This document shows positions 28,826-34,510 of a stretch of 34,510 nt of DNA, piece by piece. Both the position numbers and the translations under genes were made by a program. Under the pieces are notes generated by a model. The model made no database searches, was not told the DNA's origin, and saw nothing but the letters and a program-made list of their open reading frames with translations. The DNA is from Paenibacillus arenosi (lineage in GTDB: Bacteria > Bacillota > Bacilli > Paenibacillales > Paenibacillaceae), in NCBI RefSeq assembly GCF_014841135.1, contig NZ_JACYTN010000034.1, positions 1 through 34,510 of the forward strand. Reading direction: 5' to 3'. The stretch's first letter is position 1. Each line of letters begins with the position of its first letter.

Positions 28826-28857
28826 AGCCCACTCGCGGAAACATCCGTTGGTGGGCT
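28826..28857 (-). terminator. Terminator of the small XRE regulator gene
   Basis: AGCCCAC (28857-28851 on the minus strand) pairs with GTGGGCT, with inner CGGA/TCCG pairing. TGTTTTAAT follows on the minus strand. It insulates the toxin promoter from the upstream gene. Confidence 0.75.
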
Positions 28858-28873
28858 TCTTAATTTTGGTCAT

Positions 28874-29071
28874 CTATTCTTTAACAAATGAGATCAAGTC
28901 ATTCATATTTTTGATATCCAGTGCGTCAGCTATTTTTTCTAAAACATGACGTGGGAACATCTTATTTATGTTTCTAGCCATTTCCGAGATAGTAGTTTCT
29001 CTAACTTTAGCAATCTCAGATAGGTCTTTCTGTTCCATACCCTTCTGGTCTAACAACTTTTTAAATGACAT
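28874..29071 (-). CDS. Small XRE/Cro-CI-type helix-turn-helix protein
   Basis: A 65-residue protein consisting of one HTH domain: FKKLLDQKGMEQKDLSEIAK, then VRETTISEMARNINKMFPRH, and a C-terminal helix pair ending MNDLISFVKE. It is probably a DNA-binding repressor of phage, plasmid or toxin-antitoxin type. No Shine-Dalgarno is evident before the ATG, so it may be leaderless or use another start. It lies in the accessory patch between the toxin locus and the crystallin-like gene, on the same strand as both. Confidence 0.6.
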   Translation of the reverse strand: MSFKKLLDQKGMEQKDLSEIAKVRETTISEMARNINKMFPRHVLEKIADALDIKNMNDLISFVKE

Positions 29072-29167
29072 AGCAATAATGCAAGCTGGAGAATGGGCGC
29101 AAACAGGTGAGGAACTTATGAATGAGTATGGATATGGATTTACTAACCTAAGTACATCTTTGTCGAT

Positions 29168-29701
29168 CTAATGATATATTTTCATGCTTGAAATTTGATC
29201 GTTCCAAGAAACCCCTGCACGTAAGGGGTAATTGGCTAAGTAGTCAGCGGCTCCACCTGGTGCAATATAAAGGGAAGCGCCGTAGAAGTTAGCATGCTCA
29301 AATACTTGCAAGCCATTTCCAAGGTAAGGTGCTTTAAGGGAAGAGATTTTATCATTCCATGTGTCGCTAAAGGAATAAACATTAGTATTACCTCCTCTAC
29401 TTCCGATATCGATATAACTGCCCTGATAATATGCATGCTCCCATATAGTCGCGTGGTAATTGCCTTCAAGCGGTTTCAATTCATCTTTATGCGTAGCAAT
29501 AATGGCTTGAATATGGCGATCTGCTTCTAGTTTGTCCACATAACGATATACTTTGCCATCGCTGTCGACGACGGTATGTTGTGCTTGTGTAGTTACTTGC
29601 TGTAAGTCAACGTTGGATTGAGCTAATGCGACAGATGCCGTTAAAGTGAGAGCCAAAACGGATAAACCTACTCCTGATACAACTTTTTTAAATATTTTCA
29701 T
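29168..29701 (-). CDS. Secreted beta/gamma-crystallin family protein
   Basis: A 177-residue exported protein. A signal peptide MKIFKKVVSGVGLSVLAL..ALA is cut before QSN. After a polar N-terminal region two Greek-key motifs follow: WEHAYYQGSYIDIGSRGG..WNDKISSLK and VFEHANFYGASLYIAPGG..WNDQISSMK. Each carries the N/D-x-x-S-S clamp (NDKISS, NDQISS) used by microbial beta/gamma-crystallins to bind calcium. Function outside the cell is unknown; related proteins are calcium-binding, structural or inhibitor-like. ATG at 29701 is preferred because GGAAGG lies 9 bases upstream; the ATG at 29710 overlaps that site. Confidence 0.82.
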   Translation of the reverse strand: MKIFKKVVSGVGLSVLALTLTASVALAQSNVDLQQVTTQAQHTVVDSDGKVYRYVDKLEADRHIQAIIATHKDELKPLEGNYHATIWEHAYYQGSYIDIGSRGGNTNVYSFSDTWNDKISSLKAPYLGNGLQVFEHANFYGASLYIAPGGAADYLANYPLRAGVSWNDQISSMKIYH

Positions 29702-29800
29702 AAAAACCATCCTTCCACATATTGTAATTTAATTCCAACTAAATATTAACATAGGGTTATCATGTTTTAAATAGGACTAATTACCAAAAAAGAAGTGCAC

Positions 29801-29838
29801 AAAAACGAAAGAACCCTGCCGAGGCAGGGTCCCTTTCT
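29801..29838 (-). terminator. Strong minus-strand terminator in the yjzC-crystallin gap
   Basis: On the minus strand ACCCTGCC pairs with GGCAGGGT, extended by GAAAG / CTTTC, then GTTTTTG. The T-run is only on the minus side, so it stops transcription coming from about 30100. No protein gene is seen between it and the yjzC-like stop at 30121. Confidence 0.8.
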
Positions 29839-30075
29839 GGTTGACGGTACTTTTTTTGACTAGCTGCTTTACTTCAAATTCTGATCGCTTGGACTTTCTC
29901 CACAGAGGAAACTCTGTATTGATGGTGTGTTTCAGACTAAATGGCCTTTAGCACAACGCCTCGCTTCTCTTCATTTTTGTAAGAACATCATGTCGATTTC
30001 ACTTGGTTCAAATGCTCCATTGTCCAATGGAACTCACCTCGCTACGTACCGTCAGTAACTATTATGACCACGGAG
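29806..30075 (-). ncRNA. Candidate structured RNA or long 3' UTR downstream of the yjzC-like gene
   Basis: A minus-strand promoter-like pair TTGATA (30111-30106), an 18-base spacer and TATATA (30087-30082) would start an RNA of about 270 bases. It would end at the terminator at 29801-29838. Perfect hairpins lie inside: TCCATTG-CAATGGA (30016-30031) and ACAGAG-CTCTGT (29902-29917). No convincing ORF is present. It could equally be the 3' UTR of the yjzC-like gene. The family is not recognised. Confidence 0.3.
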
Positions 30076-30120
30076 AAGTTTTATATACATCAGCCCTCAA
30101 AAAAATATCAAAAATTATAT

Positions 30121-30315
30121 TTAGTGCGTCAGTGCATGGGATTTCTTTTTCCACTTGCGATCTTTATTTGTCGTTTCAGGGAAGTGATCTCCCTTTTTTA
30201 AACGGATTTGCTTCGGATTCATAATCTCCGTATGGAAGCTGTTTTCACCAACCTCCATATAAATAGCGTCATTTGGAGCGCGGTCTCCTGGATTGTACTC
30301 TGTACGTTCACCCAT
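30121..30315 (-). CDS. YjzC-like small protein
   Basis: A 64-residue protein matching the YjzC pattern: GERTEYNPGDRAPNDAIYME, then VGENSFHTEI and IRLKKGDHFPETTN. YjzC-like proteins are small Bacillales proteins of unknown function. AAGGAGG stands 8 bases before the ATG. The C-terminus is basic (KDRKWKKKSH). It lies divergently from rpsF. Confidence 0.8.
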   Translation of the reverse strand: MGERTEYNPGDRAPNDAIYMEVGENSFHTEIMNPKQIRLKKGDHFPETTNKDRKWKKKSHALTH

Positions 30316-30437
30316 ATTAGATTCCTCCTTTTGAAGTTAAAAAACAGATCGTTGCCTCATTTAGTGTGGGCGATATGATGATGATTCATCAGTACCGTTT
30401 CTTAGAAGGTAAGGTGAAAACTACAATTGGACCGTGG

Positions 30438-30466
30438 TTGCGTTTAGTGTAGGTTTTTGTTATATT
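30438..30466 (+). promoter_or_regulatory. Promoter of the rpsF-ssb-rpsR operon
   Basis: TTGCGT (30438-30443), a 17-base spacer and TATATT (30461-30466), giving a leader of about 70 bases before rpsF. Confidence 0.75.
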
Positions 30467-30474
30467 AATTTAGT

Positions 30475-30534
30475 GCGAGTTTTACTCGCTCCTTGCTCCT
30501 GGCATTGACTGGGGGCCTTAAGTCCATAAGGAGG
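30475..30534 (+). promoter_or_regulatory. Possible autoregulatory leader of rpsF
   Basis: The leader holds a GCGAG/CTCGC hairpin (30475-30489) and CCTTA-agtcca-TAAGG (30516-30531), whose second arm includes part of the Shine-Dalgarno AAGGAGG. Leaders upstream of rpsF in many bacteria bind the S6:S18 complex to repress the operon; the exact motif is not confirmed here. Confidence 0.4.
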
Positions 30535-30544
30535 TGAATCACAA

Positions 30545-30829
30545 ATGCGTAAGTACGAATTGATGTACATTATTCGTCCTGACATCGAACAAGATGCTGT
30601 TCAAGCAGCAGTAGACAAGTTCCAGGGCGTCATCTCTAACGGTGGCGAAATTACGAAGCATGATGTAATGGGTAAGCGCCGTCTTGCGTACGAGATTAAG
30701 AAATTCCGCGATGGTCACTATGTGTTGGTTAACTTCACAGCAGAACCTGCGGTTGTAGCAGAGTTGGATCGTCAATTGAAGATCTCCGACGATGTTATCC
30801 GTCATCTCGTAACAAACGACGTGGCTTAA
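30545..30829 (+). CDS. rpsF: 30S ribosomal protein S6
   Basis: A 94-residue protein that pairs with S18 on the 30S platform. The N-terminus MRKYELMYIIRPDIEQDAVQ and the KRRLAYEIKKFRDGHYVLVNF segment are diagnostic. AAGGAGG stands 9-10 bases upstream. It is the first gene of the classical rpsF-ssb-rpsR operon. Confidence 0.97.
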   Translation: MRKYELMYIIRPDIEQDAVQAAVDKFQGVISNGGEITKHDVMGKRRLAYEIKKFRDGHYVLVNFTAEPAVVAELDRQLKISDDVIRHLVTNDVA

Positions 30830-30873
30830 TTGCCATACCATGTAAGTAACCAAGCTGTTGAAGGAGGGATACC

Positions 30874-31371
30874 ATGTTAAATCGCGTAATCTTAATTGGC
30901 CGACTCACTAAAGATCCAGAATTGCGTTATACACCAGCTGGCGTAGCTGTAACTCAATTTACCATTGCGGTAGATCGACCGTTCTCTAGCCAAGGTGGCG
31001 AGCGTGAAGCTGACTTTATACCTGTTGTGACATGGCGTCAGTTAGCAGAGACTTGTGCAAATTATTTGCGCAAAGGTCGCTTAACGGCTGTGGAGGGACG
31101 CATTCAAGTGCGTAACTATGATAACAACGAAGGAAAGCGTGTCTACGTTACAGAAGTAATTGCAGACAACGTGCGCTTCTTGGAATCAAATCGTGACAGT
31201 GGAGGATCGAGAGATGATGGTGGCAGCTATGGCGGTTCTGCGCCGAGTTCCAACAACCAACCATCTCGCGGCGGCAACAACAATTCGGGTTATTCCCGCG
31301 GACCTGCAGCGGATCCTTTCTCTGACGACGGCAAGCCGATCGATATCTCAGATGACGATCTGCCATTTTAA
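30874..31371 (+). CDS. ssb: Single-stranded DNA-binding protein
   Basis: Binds single-stranded DNA during replication and repair. The OB fold starts [20 protein letters not shown] and includes [10 protein letters not shown] and FLESN (about residue 110). A Gly/Ser/Asn-rich flexible linker follows (about 112-150). The acidic tip DISDDDLPF is the partner-binding tail. The protein has 165 residues. GGAGGG precedes the ATG, and rpsR starts 20 bases after it. Confidence 0.98.
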   Translation: MLNRVILIGRLTKDPELRYTPAGVAVTQFTIAVDRPFSSQGGEREADFIPVVTWRQLAETCANYLRKGRLTAVEGRIQVRNYDNNEGKRVYVTEVIADNVRFLESNRDSGGSRDDGGSYGGSAPSSNNQPSRGGNNNSGYSRGPAADPFSDDGKPIDISDDDLPF

Positions 31372-31391
31372 AATGGAAAGGACTGAATGGA

Positions 31392-31667
31392 ATGAGCTTC
31401 AATCGTAATGAAGGCGGAGAGCGCCCAGAGCGTAAGTTTGGTGGCCGTCGTGGTCGTAACAAACGTCGTAAAGTGTGCTTCTTTACTGCTAACAAAATTA
31501 CTCACATTGATTATAAAGACACTGATCTTCTCAAAAAGTTCATCAGTGAGCGTGGTAAGATCTTGCCACGTCGTGTAACTGGTACAAGCGCGAAGTACCA
31601 ACGCGCATTGACGATCGCTATTAAGCGTTCCCGTCAAGTAGCATTGTTGCCATACACAACTGAGTAG
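31392..31667 (+). CDS. rpsR: 30S ribosomal protein S18
   Basis: A 91-residue basic protein of the 30S platform, partner of S6. The motifs [18 protein letters not shown] and [17 protein letters not shown] are typical. The N-terminal 25 residues are Gly/Arg-rich. The cysteine of CFF is kept; in many bacteria S18 has a zinc-type form with more Cys, absent here. The ribosome binding site GGAAAGGA lies upstream, and a strong terminator follows. Confidence 0.97.
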   Translation: MSFNRNEGGERPERKFGGRRGRNKRRKVCFFTANKITHIDYKDTDLLKKFISERGKILPRRVTGTSAKYQRALTIAIKRSRQVALLPYTTE

Positions 31668-31678
31668 TACTCAGTGAA

Positions 31679-31708
31679 AGACAGCCGAATTCGTTCGGCT
31701 GTCTTTTT
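31679..31708 (+). terminator. Intrinsic terminator of the rpsF operon
   Basis: AGACAGCCGAA pairs perfectly with TTCGGCTGTCT across a 4-base loop, followed by T's. It may also serve the convergent gene. Confidence 0.9.
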
Positions 31709-31758
31709 ATTTGTATGAGCCTAGATAGTAAGCGTTGAAACCATTATGTCCCGTCTTG

Positions 31759-32124
31759 CTAACTCCATTGCTCAAGCTTCGTATGTATGTTTTCCACGGT
31801 AATAAATCCTCGCTGCATAATGGGTGGGCAGCTCTTATTGTATTGAGCGATATCGGCGTTAAGCTTATTAAGGCAAATCTGCATGTTAGAAGGGGAGTCA
31901 CCTGTAACTTCCAAAAGTGTAATGGCTTCCAATATGCCTTTACGAATAAGCTGCTGCTGTTCAAGCCAGCCAGGCAAATAATTGGCTTCTTTTAGTACTC
32001 CTTGCAGGGGATCACCGCTTGAAGGTTGAATGGGTTTGCCCTTACCATGTAGATCACTCATTTTTCCGCTTTTCTCATAATTGCCTACAATATCATCCAT
32101 AAAGTCTCCTCTATATAAGCTCAT
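31759..32124 (-). CDS. DUF1992 (DnaJ homologue subfamily C member 28-like) protein
   Basis: A 121-residue protein of the DUF1992 type, named after a region conserved in the DNAJC28 protein but without a J domain. The core GNYEKSGKMSDLHGKGKPI and DPLQGVLKEANYLPGWLE is characteristic. GGAGGAGC precedes the ATG. Its promoter is at 32173-32201. The function is unknown. Confidence 0.8.
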   Translation of the reverse strand: MSLYRGDFMDDIVGNYEKSGKMSDLHGKGKPIQPSSGDPLQGVLKEANYLPGWLEQQQLIRKGILEAITLLEVTGDSPSNMQICLNKLNADIAQYNKSCPPIMQRGFITVENIHTKLEQWS

Positions 32125-32172
32125 ATGAAAGCTCCTCCCAATTCTAGTTAAATTACAAAATAATACAACTAA

Positions 32173-32201
32173 ATTATATCTATTTATTTTGCATATGTAC
32201 A
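32173..32201 (-). promoter_or_regulatory. Promoter of the DUF1992 gene
   Basis: Minus strand: TGTACA (32201-32196), a 17-base spacer and perfect TATAAT (32178-32173). The rest of the 32125-32459 gap is AT-rich. No clear promoter for the plus-strand DUF421 gene is seen there. Confidence 0.65.
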
Positions 32202-32459
32202 GATAGTAATGTTTTTCCGAAGGTTTTTAAGGGCGGTTGCAGCACAGTTGTAGAGCCGATTATTAGGGTAGTCATCATGTGTAAGAAGCTGTTCAAATCA
32301 TTGCTGGATAAGGCTTTTTCTTGTCATGTATCTTTTACTATTTTATTTTTTAATTGTAAGGTAGTACAATAAGGCGTAGTCTGCTGTCATTAATAAGGTC
32401 CAATAAAAAAAAGCCCAATCGTTCATGCTATAAGTAATGAGCGAAAGGGGCGTGGCCGT

Positions 32460-33203
32460 ATGCCAGAGTGGGTATTAGTTGCCGCTCGCACATGGATGTC
32501 AATGGTCGTATTGTTCATAATGACAAAATTACTCGGTAAGCGCCAAGTATCGCAGTTGTCTTTGTTTGAGTATATGACAGGCTTAACAATTGGCAGTTTG
32601 GTCGTCTACATTTCATTAAATACCGATGGATTATGGTATCTAGGGGTAGTATCGATGTCGGTATGGGTGTTGACGTCATTAGGTTTGGAATGGCTGCAAT
32701 TGAAGAGCAAGCGATTCCGTGATCTCATCGATTCTGGTGGAACGGTATTGATCCAGCAAGGCCGTATCATGGAACATCATATGCGCAAGGAACGTCTTAC
32801 AATAGATGAAATGATGATTCAATTGCGAAACAAGAATGCCTTTCGTTTAGCTGATGTAGAGTTCGCTATTATGGAGCCGAGCGGTGAAATTAACGTTATG
32901 CTTAAGAAACAGAAGCAACCTCTAACACTTGAGCAGCTTGGTATCAAAGTAGAGCACTCCGAAAGAGCCCCTGTTATCGTATTGATGGACGGGACGATAT
33001 TAGAGGATGAGCTAAAGATAATCGGCAAAGACAAAGGTTGGTTAAGTAAGGAACTAGAGAAAAGAGGGTTAAAGGAACAGGATGTGTTCCTCGTTCAAGT
33101 AGATGCTGCGTTTCAATTGTATATTGATTTGTTTAATCAACGAAAGAATACAGCAGCCTATACATCTTATGAGAATCAATTCTGGAGAGGGTTGAAGCCA
33201 TAA
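32460..33203 (+). CDS. DUF421 (YetF-type) membrane protein
   Basis: A 247-residue membrane protein. The N-terminus has a helix with the family pattern RTWMSMVVLFIMTKLLGKRQVSQLSLFEYM. Two further spans lie around LTIGSLVVYISL and LGVVSMSVWVLTSLGLEW. A cytoplasmic or exterior DUF421 domain follows (FRDLIDSGGTVLIQQGRIME..). Bacillus paralogues include spore-germination-related proteins, but the role here is unknown. The ATG follows GCGAAAGGGG about 10 bases upstream. Confidence 0.85.
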   Translation: MPEWVLVAARTWMSMVVLFIMTKLLGKRQVSQLSLFEYMTGLTIGSLVVYISLNTDGLWYLGVVSMSVWVLTSLGLEWLQLKSKRFRDLIDSGGTVLIQQGRIMEHHMRKERLTIDEMMIQLRNKNAFRLADVEFAIMEPSGEINVMLKKQKQPLTLEQLGIKVEHSERAPVIVLMDGTILEDELKIIGKDKGWLSKELEKRGLKEQDVFLVQVDAAFQLYIDLFNQRKNTAAYTSYENQFWRGLKP

Positions 33204-33222
33204 GTGAGGATTTCTGCAGGTT

Positions 33223-33327
33223 ATGAATAAGGCAGTAAATGGCTTGTGTGAATTTGTGTCATATGCAATCACACGTATAGATGAAATGATTAGGGATAAA
33301 GATTTAGAACAAATGGGGAAGAAGTGA
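33223..33327 (+). CDS. Possible 34-residue small ORF between DUF421 and LCP genes
   Basis: ATG at 33223 opens 34 codons ending TGA at 33327, seven bases before the LCP start. The peptide begins MNKAVNGLCEFVSYAI and ends DLEQMGKK, a mildly amphipathic helix. The upstream site is weak (GCAGG 2 bases away, GAGG 13). It fills an otherwise empty gap and has the genes' strand, but I recognise no family. Confidence 0.35.
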   Translation: MNKAVNGLCEFVSYAITRIDEMIRDKDLEQMGKK

Positions 33328-33333
33328 ATAGCA

Positions 33334-34323
33334 ATGAAAAAGAAAAAGTCAGCCAAGAAATGGTGGATTTTATTAGCTGTTATCGTTCTTGTGCTTGTTG
33401 GTGGATTTATGTTCCGCAAGCAATTAGCCTTACTTGGATTTGATTTGTTCCTGCAAGACAAGGTGGAGGAGTCACTAAATGGCTCGTATCAGCCTATTGA
33501 TGGCAAACCGGAAGTATCGCGTGAAGTAACAGAGCCATTCTCTGCATTGCTGCTGGGAGTCGATCAGCGCGATAAGGAGGTCGGACGTTCAGACACGATG
33601 ATTTATAGTGTAGTCCGCCCGAAAGACAACAAGGTGCTTTTAATTTCCATTCCACGTGACACGTACACAGAGATTGTTGGTTACAATGGTGGTGTGAAAA
33701 CAAAAATAAATCATGCTTATGCTCATGGTGGCGTTAAGATGAGTATTGATACGGTAGAAAAATTACTCGGCGCGAAAGTCGATCATTATGCTACTGTCAA
33801 CTTTGAAGGGTTGAAGGATGTCGTTGATGCAATGGGCGGCGTGAAGCTTCCGATCACAGAAGATATCGTAAACAAGGATCCTAACCATGAGAAGTTCCGT
33901 ATCGAGGGCAACAAGCCCATCTATAGTGGCCAGGAAGCCTTGTACTATGTACGGTACCGTGAAGATTCAGACATGAATCGGACTATGCGCCATCGTATTT
34001 TCCTTGAAGCGATGATGAATCGTGCGGTTGAATTGGACCAAATTCATAAAATCCCAGATCTCATTGGGATTATGGGCAAAAACTTTACAACAGATATGCG
34101 CCCAAGCTATATGATCGATTTAGCTAAAACAATGTTCCAAAATGCAGGTGCTCCGATTATTAGCAGCTATATGCTACACGGTGAAGGTCAGCGTATGAAT
34201 GGCGGATGGTACTATCTCCCGCTTGAAGAAGATATCGAGTATGTTCAGCAGTTAATTAAGAACTGGATGGATCCAAATGCGCAGCCAAGTGATTTGAAAC
34301 CAAGGCAGTTTACGATTGAGTAG
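33334..34323 (+). CDS. LytR-CpsA-Psr (LCP) family cell-wall glycopolymer ligase
   Basis: A 329-residue enzyme that attaches teichoic acid or polysaccharide to peptidoglycan from a polyprenyl-phosphate donor. A basic N-terminus (KKKKSAKKWW) precedes a single membrane span (ILLAVIVLVLVGGFMF). The LCP domain follows, with ALLLGVDQRDKEVGRSDTMI, LLISIPRDTYTE and YREDSDMNRTMRHRIF; the Asp/Arg residues are those that bind the donor and magnesium. GGGGAAG stands upstream of the ATG. The glycopolymer is unknown. Confidence 0.94.
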   Translation: MKKKKSAKKWWILLAVIVLVLVGGFMFRKQLALLGFDLFLQDKVEESLNGSYQPIDGKPEVSREVTEPFSALLLGVDQRDKEVGRSDTMIYSVVRPKDNKVLLISIPRDTYTEIVGYNGGVKTKINHAYAHGGVKMSIDTVEKLLGAKVDHYATVNFEGLKDVVDAMGGVKLPITEDIVNKDPNHEKFRIEGNKPIYSGQEALYYVRYREDSDMNRTMRHRIFLEAMMNRAVELDQIHKIPDLIGIMGKNFTTDMRPSYMIDLAKTMFQNAGAPIISSYMLHGEGQRMNGGWYYLPLEEDIEYVQQLIKNWMDPNAQPSDLKPRQFTIE

Positions 34324-34362
34324 GTTAACATTTGCTCTTATAGGATTAATACAATAATAAGA

Positions 34363-34394
34363 AAGTCAGTTGCGATTGTGCGACTGACTTTTTT
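34363..34394 (+). terminator. Intrinsic terminator of the LCP gene
   Basis: AAGTCAGTTGC pairs with GCGACTGACTT (one GU pair), followed by a T-run. The group II intron starts four bases past it. Confidence 0.9.
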
Positions 34395-34397
34395 GTT

Positions 34398-34510
34398 GTA
34401 CGCCCAGCATGGGCGTCATCTCTAGGGTGAAAGTCCCGAACGGGGGCTGGCGAACGCCTACCGTTAGCCAAGAGCAAGGGTGTCTGTCGTGAGGCAGAAT
34501 CTGAAGGAAG
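34398..34510 (+). mobile_element. 5' end of a group II intron (apparently class C), truncated by the window end
   Basis: The sequence starts GTACGCCCAGCATGGGCG and continues with AGGGTGAAAGTCCCGAAC, GCAAGGGTGTC and AATCTGAAGGAAG, the recognisable 5' domain I of bacterial group II introns, closest to the class C type I remember. The canonical 5' end would be GTGYG; here it is GTACG. The intron continues out of the window, so its reverse transcriptase ORF cannot be checked. Insertion right after an intrinsic terminator is the known target preference of class C introns. Confidence 0.85.

Noticed and set aside
28968..29171. 67-residue plus-strand frame over the XRE gene
   Set aside because: Its first half is the antisense of the HTH gene and the second half is low in information; no start with a ribosome binding site.
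30003..30224. 73-residue plus-strand frame near the yjzC-like gene
   Set aside because: It overlaps the yjzC-like gene on the other strand, lacks a ribosome binding site and shows no family pattern.

Overview
This window is the replication-origin region of a low-to-moderate GC Gram-positive, spore-forming bacterium, most likely a member of the Paenibacillaceae. The gene order gyrA / gyrB / remB / recF / S4 gene / dnaN / dnaA / oriC / rpmH / rnpA / yidC / jag / mnmE / mnmG / rsmG / noc / soj / spo0J / yyaC is the Bacillales origin order. The products, the strong AGGAGG-type ribosome binding sites, the spore genes (yyaC, a YheC/D-type ATP-grasp gene, yjzC-like) and parS sites of the Bacillus type agree with this. 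The species call is inference.

Left arm (1-12029, genes mostly on the minus strand, leading away from oriC): the window opens in the leader of a minus-strand rRNA operon whose 16S gene lies just outside. Two tandem rrn promoters are visible. Then come an HD-GYP phosphodiesterase gene, gyrA (with a long leader holding a terminator-like hairpin), an ATP-grasp coat-type gene on the opposite strand, and the compact run gyrB, remB, recF, S4-domain gene, dnaN, dnaA.

Origin: it is bipartite. A cluster of DnaA boxes, together with Spo0A-box-like sites, lies between dnaA and rpmH (12229-12624). A probable unwinding element with DnaA-trio repeats next to a perfect DnaA box lies between dnaA and dnaN (10531-10627).

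Right arm (12898-27593, plus strand): rpmH, rnpA, yidC and jag (ribosome, RNase P, membrane insertion, RNA binding), mnmE, mnmG and rsmG (tRNA and 16S modification), noc, soj and spo0J with parS sites (division-site control and chromosome segregation), a NifS-like PLP enzyme, a DUF4446 protein, yyaC, a DUF3343 protein, an MscS channel, a DUF951 protein and tRNA-Ser(CGA).

Accessory patch (about 27594-30120): directly after the tRNA-Ser gene sits a frameshifted and truncated tyrosine integrase. A type I toxin-antitoxin-like locus follows. Its 26-residue holin-like peptide has a sequestered ribosome binding site, self-complementary 5' and 3' mRNA ends and a shared bidirectional terminator. Next come a small XRE-type regulator, a secreted two-motif beta/gamma-crystallin protein and a stretch that may encode a structured RNA. 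This looks like the remnant of an element that integrated at the tRNA gene.

The core resumes with a yjzC-like gene, rpsF-ssb-rpsR, a DUF1992 gene, a DUF421 (YetF-type) membrane protein and an LCP cell-wall ligase. The window ends inside the 5' end of a group II intron, apparently class C, inserted immediately after the LCP gene's intrinsic terminator.
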